64,000 bases of DNA from Schizochytrium sp. TIO01 (lineage: Eukaryota; Sar; Bigyra; Thraustochytrida; Thraustochytriidae), in the NCBI GenBank assembly GCA_004764695.1, contig SMSO01000025.1, forward strand, positions 3,752,102 to 3,816,101. Direction: 5' to 3'. How positions within the stretch are numbered: position 1 is the stretch's first letter; every line of letters begins with the position of its first letter. This document shows positions 36,434 through 46,900 of the stretch, piece by piece. The notes beneath the pieces are model-generated. The model saw only the letters and a program-made list of their open reading frames with translations, searched no databases and was not told the origin of the DNA. Made by a program: the position numbers and the translations under genes.

Positions 36434-37339
36434 ATGCAACTTGGGGGGGGGGGCGCAAAACAACTTCTAGGGTTTAGGCCGTGCCACAAAGGTGCCTTTT
36501 GCTAGTGAGAAATTAACTAATTGAAATAGTATCTCTAGAGTAATAAAAACAAGAGACCTTTCAAGAAAAAAAAAAATTCACTTGTGTTTGAAAATACAAG
36601 TTATGAGGATTGGAGATTGAACGACTAAACCTATCTAATGCTGTTAGGAGGTTTTTTATATGATCCAGTTGTTGCCTCGTCCACATTGCGCGAAATAAGG
36701 TGTTTGTTGACTAGTGCATAGGCCTAACTAGATGCTATAAGTAAATAGCACAACCGCTAGCTGACTCAATCGTGGTGTCCTGGAAGAAAACTCAGACTAG
36801 TAGACGTAATAGGGTACTAGGTTTCACTCAGAAGAAACGATCTTGGATATTGATAATGACAAGCGGACTTATCCAAAAACTTGGTGCAGGCAGTGGCAGA
36901 CGAACAGAATGACTGTTTTTGAGTCAAGCTGTGTCGACGAGGGTAGCGATACTAAGAAATGATCGTAGATTTTGCAAAGTGCAGCATGTGACGGTTGCAG
37001 TAATGATATGTACTGGCGGTGAGCGCACACTTGTGACAAAATGAAACGGTCTTTTCTTAACAAATCTTTCTCCCAAGATATTCTCGAATATTGCACCAAC
37101 TCCACATTATATTATGCGAGGTAACAGAAATGGCGACCATACAAAACATATTTTAATCAGGAGAACCTTCCAGCAAATGACACCTTATCATGGGAGCTCC
37201 TTAGGTAGATTTGTTACCAATTTTGTTCCCATTCCAATTTTGTTCCCATTAAGACAAGACAAGTTAGTCAGACACAATTTACCTTTACTTATTCTTCGAA
37301 ATAATGAAAGAAGAAAATATTCAAATGTAAACCCATGTT

Positions 37340-38322
37340 TTACATCAACGCGATGGAACCATTTTTTACAAGGTCTTTGATGGGCCTGTAACGAATTGCG
37401 AATAAATCCCCGGTCTGCATATGTGCTGGCTCAGATAAATTATGGGGATCAACCTCAACATCGCCGAGATCTTCTTGCACACGACACAGGACAAAAGTGT
37501 CGAGGTTTGGCTCGGGAACTAGAATTTAATAAAATCACAAATCATAAGTTGGGAGGAGGGGATACAAATGCAAATTGAACGTCATTTTTGCAGAGCATAA
37601 TTAGTTAGTTTGCTACATCCATGCTTCATGCGGGCGAGAAATTAGTATTTCCCAAACTTACTCATATTGACTTGATCATTTTGATCCCCAAGCTTTTGAT
37701 GTACAGTAGGCATTTTAGACAGGGCTAACTTGCGCATGTGGGAGGCTTGCAAATCTGCGAAGCGCCGCACGAATTTCTGCTCCGCTGCGCTAAGAAGATC
37801 CATCATATTCTCATCCTTGACGAGGAAAAAGGCATACTTCTCGATCTTCCGGAGACGCGTACGCAGGTATTCCACCACCAAATAATTTACGCGATCTAGC
37901 TCCATTTGATATACTAGCGCTTGCATCATCAGTCTCACGTTTCGCTGCATCTCCTCCACGAGATCCTGTTGCCGCTCAACAGCCTCTTTTAAATGTTTAA
38001 CCAGGAGAGCCTCGTAAGGAAGAATCTCAGGGGCCCCCTACAAATATATTCCGTCGTCATGTATACATTTATTATTTTAACAGCCTCGATTTGTTAGAAA
38101 CTCTGTCTCAAGTATTTGATTCTGCCTGAAAATTTGCAGTAGAGTGTAACTTACTTTTTCATTAAGAAGAGCCTTGCGCATCAGGTCCACGTCAACATTG
38201 CGAGAGCGGGCTCCAAGAGCATCAAAGTCAGCATATTCCTCTTGGAATTCTTGCTCGACCCTGGCTTCATCTACATCATCCTCGTTCAAGCCGCCTCTGT
38301 ATGAAATCCCATCGTCTGACAT
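37340..38322 (-). CDS. SLD5: GINS complex subunit SLD5 (three exons)
   Basis: Assembled from exon 1 38155-38322, exon 2 37662-38037 and exon 3 37340-37518. The two introns are GT-AG, 117 and 143 bp, in phases 0 and 1. The product is 240 residues, the usual SLD5 length (about 220-240). The family hallmark is the ELDRVNYLVVEYLRTRLRKI segment in the middle of the alpha-helical A domain. The small C-terminal beta-rich B domain is encoded by exon 3 (DTFVLCRV ... FAIRYRPIKDLV). The start is the ATG at 38322, which opens MSDDGISY. The frame is open eight codons further upstream, but without another ATG. SLD5, with PSF1-3, forms the GINS ring that joins MCM2-7 and CDC45 in the replicative helicase. 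An acidic N-terminal extension (about 45 residues) precedes the conserved core. Confidence 0.9.
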
Positions 38323-38382
38323 GTTGCCTTCTTCTTGTGCAGACAAGCCTTGCGCCTAACCACTGCTGCTCTTGTTGTTGCG

Positions 38383-38544
38383 ATGTCAGCAAGCAATGTT
38401 TACCCAGTCCTCTCCGCACGTAAACCGGCTGCCCTTGGCTACAAAGAAAAGAAAGAACTCCACGTGCAGGATATGAGCAAGCTGATTGCCCGAATGCGAG
38501 CCCAACAGAAGCGGTCGAGTCGTGCTGCTGGTTGCGCGCGATGA
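38383..38544 (+). CDS. Possible small protein, divergent from SLD5
   Basis: A 53-residue frame starting at an ATG only 60 bp from the SLD5 start codon on the other strand. It begins MSASNVYPVLSARKP and is rich in Lys, Arg and Ala, with a helix-like stretch around KKELHVQDMSKLIARMRAQQ. I recognise no family. It may be the first exon of a gene, a short peptide, or chance opening of the SLD5 promoter strand. Confidence 0.25.
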   Translation: MSASNVYPVLSARKPAALGYKEKKELHVQDMSKLIARMRAQQKRSSRAAGCAR

Positions 38545-39216
38545 TGTTTTGCTCCGCTGATTTGATCTTGCAAGTTCGTCATTCAACTACCTAACGACCT
38601 GTCTCCACATTATAGGATTAGGTACTAGGGCCTACTGTTACAATGTAATACTTTTTACTACAAAACAAGCATTGCTACTAGTAGTTACTAATAACCAACA
38701 CAATTCAATCCAATAGCAAGACTATATAGAAGTACTCTGATTCTTCGACACAAACTCTTTTGAATTCTATTGATCGGGACGTCGTAATATGCAGAACTTC
38801 CATGACAATCACAAGGGCAATCGCCAAGTACAAGGGGTTTGCTGCAGAGATTGTTCTTTCATGAGGTCTAATATCTTGTTATCTTGGTTTGGGGATTTAG
38901 ACCTCTTCCTCATCATGATATATATATATATATTTTCCCTCGATAATTCAAGTTTGAATTTGTTTTCCATATAGCCCATTACGGTAGTTTGGAACCAATA
39001 AATTCAAACCTTCAAATAGCTTCAAATTGTAAAATTGAATTTGCATTCTGAATTGCCTCAAAGGTCTGGGACCTAAATCGAATTGGGGGGTGCGAGTTGG
39101 AGACAGAATTGAGACTAAGCCTTCGTCGTGCAACATCCAGTAACTGCAGAGACTCGGTACTTTTTGTTCACTCTTCGAGTGTTTGGTCATCAAAGCATTG
39201 CTAAAGAGACGAAACC
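38545..39216. other. Intergenic, 5' region of the CXC gene
   Basis: AT-rich, no gene recognised. It contains a short (TA)n run near 38920-38932 and a TTCAAATT-rich stretch at 38946-39030. The promoter of the CXC gene is expected here. Confidence 0.5.
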
Positions 39217-40767
39217 ATGGCGTTGTGGCAAAGCCTAGCCGATACCAATGTTGCTGTGGAGTCAGGTATTGTTGAGCAGAGAAAACGGCAGCAAGAAAGG
39301 TTTGTGGAGGTGCTATCCACTCGTGGAGGAGTAGCGCAAGAACATCGCGCAGAAGCAGTTCGGCAAGAATTGGCAATCTTCCTTGAAGCAGCTTCTATTG
39401 ACGATTACAACTTAGCGTGTCTTATGGCCCAGACGAGGCTTTCCCAAGCAAGTTTTGCAGAACTTACGGCAGCGTTTGAAACGCAATGCGAAGAACTGGG
39501 CATCTCTGTACAAAATACGTTTTCTACGCCGTGTATCTTGGGGGGTAATGAGCAACAATTGGGCTTACTTGGTGTCAATAATCGGGCTCTTTCGCCCTAC
39601 TCTTTCTTCGATGATTTGTCAACTACATCAGAGGACGACAGACACTCTTCAGATTGTTTTTCGCAATGTAGCAACAGCCCTGATCTTGTGCTTCGTGCGA
39701 TCGCCTCGAAGATACCCTTTTCAGATGCAGAGACCGTTCAACTTGAATTCTCGCCCTTGAAGAGCAACACTGAAAGAGAAGAACACAGAGTCGAAGAACA
39801 GAATCAAGATAATAACCCTAGCAAAGAGTCAACACAACCACGGAAAATCGGTAGCCGGAGAATCAGTGTTCGTCTTCTTTCATTACGTGAACAAACAAGT
39901 GCTGCAGGTACAGATGATCATAAGTCAACTTCAACATCGAAAAATAAGAAAAAGAGAACTTCTTCAACAAAGTCTCGCAACACAATTTCACAGAGCAAGC
40001 ACAAAACAAATCAAAATTTATCCAGTCAGCACTCAAAACTGGCCCCAAAGTTTTCTAGTGATTCTGATGAATGCACAACAAAGAAAAGGCGTATGGCAGC
40101 CAGCAAGCAGCACTCATCTCTTGATGAAAACTTTCAACAAGAAGACCTAGTGGACAACGTTGGTGGCAGTGGTGGTGGACATAAGGACTCAAACGACGAG
40201 GATGAGGATAACTCAGACGCTATTAACAACAAAAGTTCAGACGAAGGATCTGCTGCAGAGGCAGCCTCGGAGCGCTCGAATTTTGATGAAGACTCCTATC
40301 ATCCAGACTCGGATTCCGATGAAGACTTTGTACTTGACAAGGATGAGGCGCAGGTAAAAAAATCACACCACCCCAAAAGCTCATGTAGAAGAAAGAAGAT
40401 CTCCAAAGTTTGTGGGGAAGGTGTTCCAAAGGCTAAACCCCCTTCTAAACTCAAGGATACTTGCCATTGCAAAAACTCAAAGTGTCTTAAACTGTACTGC
40501 ATTTGCTTTGCTAAAGGAGCCATGTGCAATCCAGCTCTATGCGCATGCGTCGGATGTGAGAACAATGTTCATTACAAAGAAAAACGAGATCAAATTATGG
40601 AAGAACGCCTTGCTCAAGATGAAGATGCATTCACGCCAAAGCGTGAAAGATCATCAGGCTTTTGCAAATGCAAGCGTTCACATTGCTTAAAAATGTACTG
40701 CGATTGCTTCGCATGCAAGCGCAAGTGCACAAGTGAATGTCGCTGTGAAAACTGTGAAAACATCTGA
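39217..40767 (+). CDS. Tesmin/TSO1-like CXC transcription factor (LIN54-type)
   Basis: A complete 516-residue frame. The C-terminal quarter has two cysteine-rich CXC domains, about residues 413-449 and 481-516, each of the form CxCxxxxCxKxYCxCF...C...CxCxxC. They are joined by a 30-residue linker that lacks the RNPxAFxPK motif typical of animal LIN54 but keeps DAFTPK. The preceding region is acidic and Ser/Lys-rich (about 180-400). CXC tandem proteins bind the cell-cycle gene element TTYGAA in MuvB/DREAM complexes, or act as developmental regulators in plants. The protein ends immediately after the second CXC, whereas LIN54 has a C-terminal helical region that binds MuvB partners. MuvB membership is therefore uncertain. 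It is convergent with the myosin gene, 201 bp apart. Confidence 0.9.
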   Translation: MALWQSLADTNVAVESGIVEQRKRQQERFVEVLSTRGGVAQEHRAEAVRQELAIFLEAASIDDYNLACLMAQTRLSQASFAELTAAFETQCEELGISVQNTFSTPCILGGNEQQLGLLGVNNRALSPYSFFDDLSTTSEDDRHSSDCFSQCSNSPDLVLRAIASKIPFSDAETVQLEFSPLKSNTEREEHRVEEQNQDNNPSKESTQPRKIGSRRISVRLLSLREQTSAAGTDDHKSTSTSKNKKKRTSSTKSRNTISQSKHKTNQNLSSQHSKLAPKFSSDSDECTTKKRRMAASKQHSSLDENFQQEDLVDNVGGSGGGHKDSNDEDEDNSDAINNKSSDEGSAAEAASERSNFDEDSYHPDSDSDEDFVLDKDEAQVKKSHHPKSSCRRKKISKVCGEGVPKAKPPSKLKDTCHCKNSKCLKLYCICFAKGAMCNPALCACVGCENNVHYKEKRDQIMEERLAQDEDAFTPKRERSSGFCKCKRSHCLKMYCDCFACKRKCTSECRCENCENI

Positions 40768-40968
40768 CTTCAACCATGGGAAGTAGTTACGTGCAAAATA
40801 ATCTAGGTTTTCAAACCCATATTATCAATCCAATGTATGTATCAGACAACGAAAAGCCGAAAAAAAAAAGTCAATAACTACTCACAGAATTAAGTAAAAG
40901 TACTTCTAAAGCCTTGTTTGTTTATCTCTTATTAGCTTGGTCTTCGTTCAAGGTTAGGGTCACGAGGC

Positions 40969-43900
40969 TTAAGTTGCGACTTCTTGCATATCGGCATCCA
41001 TCAGTTGATTTGTACTTGGAGGTGGGCTTCGAGAAGTCAAAACCGGCCAGCATTGGTCGCAGACGGTCACACTGTCTTGAATCTGGAACTTGGTGATCGG
41101 ATACTTGTGCTGGGAACACCTAGAACAACAAACCCGTGCACAATGCCTACAATGATGTTGATCACGGAAGTACCCAAACTGTGTTCTACAAAGCATACAA
41201 ACTTTGGTATCTCGATGAAATTGCTTCGCTAGTGTCTCATCAGGGGGTTTACGGACAGATTGCAAAAGATCCACAGCAAAATCCTGGGTAACAGATTTCA
41301 TGTCGAGAGGAGTTTCTCTTTGATCATTCCAGATATAAAGCGGTGCACCCATTTGCACCAGTTTGCAAGCAATTTCTCTGTTGTTTAGCTGGCATGCAAG
41401 ATGTAGAGCTGTATTTTTCAGGCGATCCTGCTCGTGGAAACGTACGTTGGGACGTTTGAACTTGGCCAGTGCTTTCTTTGTTGCACTCTTGTTTGAGCAA
41501 AGAATGCTAAGTGGTGTCGAGCCTGCATGGTTTTTCAAGTTCGGATCAAAGTCATTTTCAAGCAGAACATAAATAGCTCTTGACATCTCTGGATTCCCTG
41601 GACCCGCACAAACAAGATGGAGTGCAGTGTTACCACTGTTATCCGTCAGATCTCGAAGGTTTTTGCCACTTTCTGTAGGAGACTGTTGGGTTTTAGCCTG
41701 TCCATTGTTCGCCACAACGATCGAAGACTTCTCGCGCGAAAGTGATTTCCACCCTAAGAGGTTGTGAATCATAGTCACATTGCATGTCCGAGCTGCGTGA
41801 TGCAAAGCCGTTTGCCCTTGCTCATCACCCCGGGTAATGCTCGCCCCACTGTTTAGAAGCTCAACCATTGTATTCACCGCACCAATTCGCACGGCAGCGT
41901 GTAGAGGGGTCTGCCCATACTTGTTTGCTCCCTCCGGATCCTCAGAGTTATTACTCACGTTGGCATTGCCCTGGCGGATAGCTCCGTGTCGAATCAGAGT
42001 TTTCGTGAGACCGAGTGCATCGTCGCCCTTTAGCACTGCCTCCATCAAAGGCGTGTTTCCATGAGCATTTCGAGCGTAAACACTGGCACCGTGTTCGAGT
42101 AGCAACTCCACCATGCGTTCCGAGCCGTCATCTGACCACTGGAATGCCTGAATAGCGGCATGTAGAGCGGTACGATGCGTACGATTATCCTCTACGTTTG
42201 GATCTACACCATCCTTGAGAAGTTGCTCTAAGACAGGCAAAATACCATGCTCCGCAGCGAGAGAAAGGGGTGGGATGTTCAACGTTCTTGCAGTTTGAAG
42301 AACAGTATCCATATCAGCAACGAGTGGCTCCTTTTCAAAGTCTAGTAAGCCATCGCCATCCAACCCACGGGCTCCTACTTCCTTCAAAGTCAACTCGAAC
42401 GATGAATCTCCAGCTGCACTTCCGTTTGCATTACTTTTGGGTGCACCACTTGAGGGGCGAAAAAGGTCTACGCTTGTTCCTCGTCCGCGGTTAAAAGTTC
42501 GAGACGTGCCCTGATTTCCACGTCCAGGGGTCTGATTACTGCCATGCGTAGCCACGATTGTACCATCCTGGCTAAGCTTGAACGGTGTTACTCCATTCTC
42601 GCTAGAGTCTCCATGCGAGCCTGCAGAACCAGTTGAGTATGTAGATATCGAAGCGCCACGTCCTGGACGAACAGGTACAGTATCATGGCCTCGGTTTGAG
42701 CTCTGATGTCCATCCTGCATGAAATGGCTTGTCATAAAAACATCATGCGCATTCTTGGGTTTGCTATCAGACAAAGCTTTTCGCGTCCGGTAAGATGTGC
42801 TAGGTGATGGCGAGTAGAAACTGTCATGAAAATCTCCATCCTGTCCTCTCCCATCTCCACGAAGATGACGGTTTGCAAGATCCTCTGAATCGTCGTCGTC
42901 ATCATCACCGCCATCACCATCGTCGTCTTCATCATCAGTTGGTAATTGCTCAATTTGTGGTGAGCGCGGCATCATATTAGCGAGACCCTCCTCTTCAAGC
43001 AAACTCTCTGAGAGATAGCGAAGATCACTCTTTGAGCCAGCATAGCGTCCTGGTGTAAGACGTGAACGATCTTCATCTTTCTCTTGCATGAAACGTTCAA
43101 GACGACTCATCAGCCTTGCCACAAGCTCAACGTCGCCCCGGCCTTGTCGAAGTGGCGAAGGCGAACCTTCATTACTACGCGGAGTAAGTTGTTCTTCCAC
43201 CACTGATGCAGTCGGCTTTTGGGCTTGCCTTGTTGCAGCCTCGCGAGACCAAGCATAGAAGACAGCCCGCATTAGGCGAGTCTGAGAATGCTCACGATGA
43301 ATGCTCTCAAGCTTGCGTAAACGTCGCTCCGCTACAAACGTCACGTGCCAGGCAAGAAAGTGTCGACGCAGGCGATTTGCGTCAAAGATCTCTAAAAGTC
43401 GTTTGAACTGCACCTCGTCCTCTAAGCGCAGAGCAGCCCAGAGGTACCAAGCTTTAAAAACGCGTAGGCACAAGAATCGATGGTCGCGTACTGCCAGGAT
43501 TGTTTCAACGCGATCTGCATGCGTACCACGACGAGTTTCGTCTACCCATGCTGTAAATGCACGATGCAAAAGACGGTGTTCTCGACGGGCAAGAGCAAGA
43601 TCAACCACTATATCTTCGCTTTGTGAATCAGTGCCATGCATTGCAAGTGCATTAAACGCACTCTGTAAACGTCGTCGTTCAAGTAAACGGCGGGCAATCG
43701 CAATTCGCTCTCGAAGCACCTTGGCTTCACGAACTCCGGAAGACCATACACTAATGACGTGCTGGGCTGTTCGCCGAGATCGGCGGTCAATGAGAACTCG
43801 AGCTTGGAGAACACTTGTTGACCATGCCTTCGCTCTGTTCAGCTCTAGCATCTGCTTCTCCAGTAAGTTGATTTTTGCATTTGAAGACTCCCGGAAGTCA

Positions 43901-46900
43901 TCTAATGCTGCCGCCTTAAGCTCGTCATTCTTTTTCAGTCGTTCTACTTCGTGTCGGGATTCGTTCCTAGCCTTGCGTAGCTCGTCTGCTTCCTGATGGG
44001 CGTTCCGAAGCTCTGTTTCAAGTTCAATCACCGCGGAAGATCTCGCCATTTCGTGATTAGCTTGGCGCTCTCGTTCGAAATCTGCGATACGGACAGATAG
44101 TTCTTCTTCCTTTTTGCGCCCTTCTTCGAGCTCCCTCTCTAGCTTTTTCTGTCCCTCCTTTGCCGCATTGAGTGCTAATTCAAGCTCACCCTGCTTAATT
44201 TCAGCCCGATTTTTCAAGCTCGTTTGTTGGGCAAGAAAATTCTTGACTTCATCAATCTCGATTTGCTTTGTTTCAAGTGCTTGTGTCATTTCGGCAAATT
44301 TGTGTTCAAATTCATCTATGCGCGCCTCCAAAACAGCTTGCTGTTCATTCCGGACCATTTCGGCATGTTGTACGTCGAGTTCTACAGATGTGGGCTCAGG
44401 AATTTCACTTAGTTTAGCCCGTTTCTCCTCAATAAGAAGTCGCTTTTGACGCAGCTCTTCCTCAATACGATTTCTCTCCTCGGTGACCTGCGGGTTTGGC
44501 AAAGAAGAGAGTTGTGCTTCTTCTTGAGAAATCCTAGGGGTTGGCTCTTCATTATTGAGGTTTTTGTCCAGATGCTCGAGTTCTTCACCGAAAGTTTGTG
44601 CATACCACTCCTTGTCACTTGCTCCGTAAGATCCAACAGTCGCGAGAATCACCTGTGTAATCGGTTTGCTTGTGTCACTTGACATGGACGAAGCTACTGG
44701 TCTTGTGCCAGAAGTTGGTAAGTCCTGTGGGGATAACAAAGGCATCTTATCCTCTACACTGGCTGCAGGATCTCTAGAAATTTGAGGTATATAACTGGAA
44801 GGGGAATCACCGATCATGGGCTCATAATCTGGTATGGAGGTCGAACGCAATGTCTCCTTTTTACGTTGAATAATCTCGCGAACATCCTTCATGTAGAACC
44901 ATAAACGAGCGGTCACGGTAGCAGCAGCAAGGACCGCAAGCGAACGTGTACTCAAACGAGCAGGCTTCTCAACGTTATTTAAGGCCTGAACTTCTATTTG
45001 AGATGCCTCGTTTCTATCTCCATCGCAATTGTCTGATGTGGGGGGCGAGGAAGCTAAAGACGGCGAGGTGGAGGGTGCAAGCTCCCCACTTTTAATTTGA
45101 CGGCGAAGTTCATTCAGCTCTGCACGCAATGCATCCCTTTCCTGCAAAACTTTGCCAAGATCTCGAGCACCACGGCGTAATTCACGTACTGCGTCACGTG
45201 CTTGCCTTGCGCGAATTAAACATTGTATTTTAACAGCGCTTGCCCGTTGGCGCCGAAATTGACGCAAAATTTTAATCGCACGAGCCCAACTTTGAAGTGT
45301 CAGCCTTGCTCGCTCAATACGGAGCGAACGAGCTTCGACTCGCCCACGTCGCCCGCGCTCAGCAGCTTGGATTACAGTCGCACAATTACGAAGCTGCTTG
45401 AAGGCTGTGCGATAAAATAACATTCGAATCCACGTTTGTACACGTAGACTTGCGCGCTGGCAACGAAGCTTGTGGGCGCGCTGACGGGCAAGCTTACCCC
45501 TAATGAGCGACTGAATACGAAGGCCCGCGTTACGTTGTTTAAGGTAGTGCTGACGGCCAGCCCTGGCCTGAAGAGTCGCTACAACCAGAGAGACAGCCCT
45601 ACGTTGCCAGCGAGACCACCACTTTTCGAGAATATCATGCCCCTGTTTGCGCATGAAGATTTTTGTTTTTCCGATTTGTGTGAGCTCTTCAATGTTATCC
45701 TGCGACCCACTAGATGCATCATGGGCTCGAAGAATGCTCAACACATCACTTGCGAGCTGCCGAGCTGCACTCCGCTCTAGCGTACCAACTTTTGGGATCT
45801 CCTCTAAAATCTTGCGACCTCGTAAAGTCTCTTTAGATGCTACCTGGTTTGGAAAAATCAAACGGGCTGCGGAAGGTCCAGCCAAGCGTCCATAACGTTC
45901 AACAAAAGTCTTATGCGGCATGCGGATGGGAAACCCTGCTCGGGCCACGCGCACGGCTTCAAGAACGCCTCCACAGCGCAATTGGCCCACAACGCGACCA
46001 CGGTGAATGACCTTAGCCTTTGCAACATCATTAGGCTTGATACAACGAATATAGTGCGGTGCTGTCTGCTCGATGGTTTCAATAAGTGAGTTGAGCTGGC
46101 GCTTAAACTCGGCACTTACAGAGGCCAAAGAAAGGGCAGAACGACGCTGAGCTGAGGATGTGGTGGAACTAGACGCCTTGCCTTTGCCACGTTTCTTAGA
46201 TGAACTATCCCCACCATCCTCACTGGCGCTGAAACGATCGCATATAAATTTGAATGATGACTCTTTCATAAGATCAACAACTTCTTGCCGTAATGCATCA
46301 CGATTCTTATCACAAAAATTTGCCGAGTTGTACGTTACTGCGCCAGCATAATGGTGAACGACAAATTCACCCCTTACGCGCTGGGCCTTTGAAGCTTCGA
46401 AACGATCACGGGATCCACATGAGTCGTATAATTTACTCGCAAAACCTTGGTCATTACCCTTGGGTAAGCGACACTCATCATCAAGAATAGCAAGAATGCC
46501 CATCTTTGCCTCCTCTTTGCTCCCTGCAGTACCGCTACTTCCACCAATTCCGCCGTCAATGAGCTCTACAGTAGACGCATTCGAAGGGAAGTCGATAAAG
46601 CTCCAGTTGATCTTCTCCTTGGCATAGATGGACTGTTCGTGTTTGAACACGAAATCGTTAAATTGTTGCTGAAGACGCTCGTTTGCATAGTTAATACAGA
46701 GCTGCTCGAAGGAGTTGTACTTGAAAATCTCAAACCCAAAGATATCTAAAACACCAATAAATCGTTTAACTTTGGAGCGATGATGAATGCACTCGTTGAC
46801 GCGAGCCACAAGCCAGTTAAACGTGCGACTGTAAAGGCTTTTGGCAAGTGCATCACGGCCATCAGTGGCATCCTCTGGTTTTAAAGGCACTTCAAAAGTT

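Larger units (their letters stand above)
25946..37339. other. Gene-poor, repeat-rich block
   Basis: An 11.4-kb stretch with no gene I can support. Its left 400 bp or so should carry the promoter of the CCT gene. It contains AT-rich islands (28450-28780, 30100-30290, 31240-31310, 33120-33230), a GC-rich segment at 28170-28350, GAATTTGAATT-type AT-rich words at 28950-29080, microsatellites, the 36326-36433 tandem repeat, and several copies of a CACCTACCTAC-type motif. The open frames here are short, overlapping and without domains. Confidence 0.6.

Noticed and set aside
36268-36489. Minus-strand frame with a nine-residue repeat (IASSKILRY type)
   Set aside because: It simply translates the 27-bp tandem repeat; no coding evidence outside the array.
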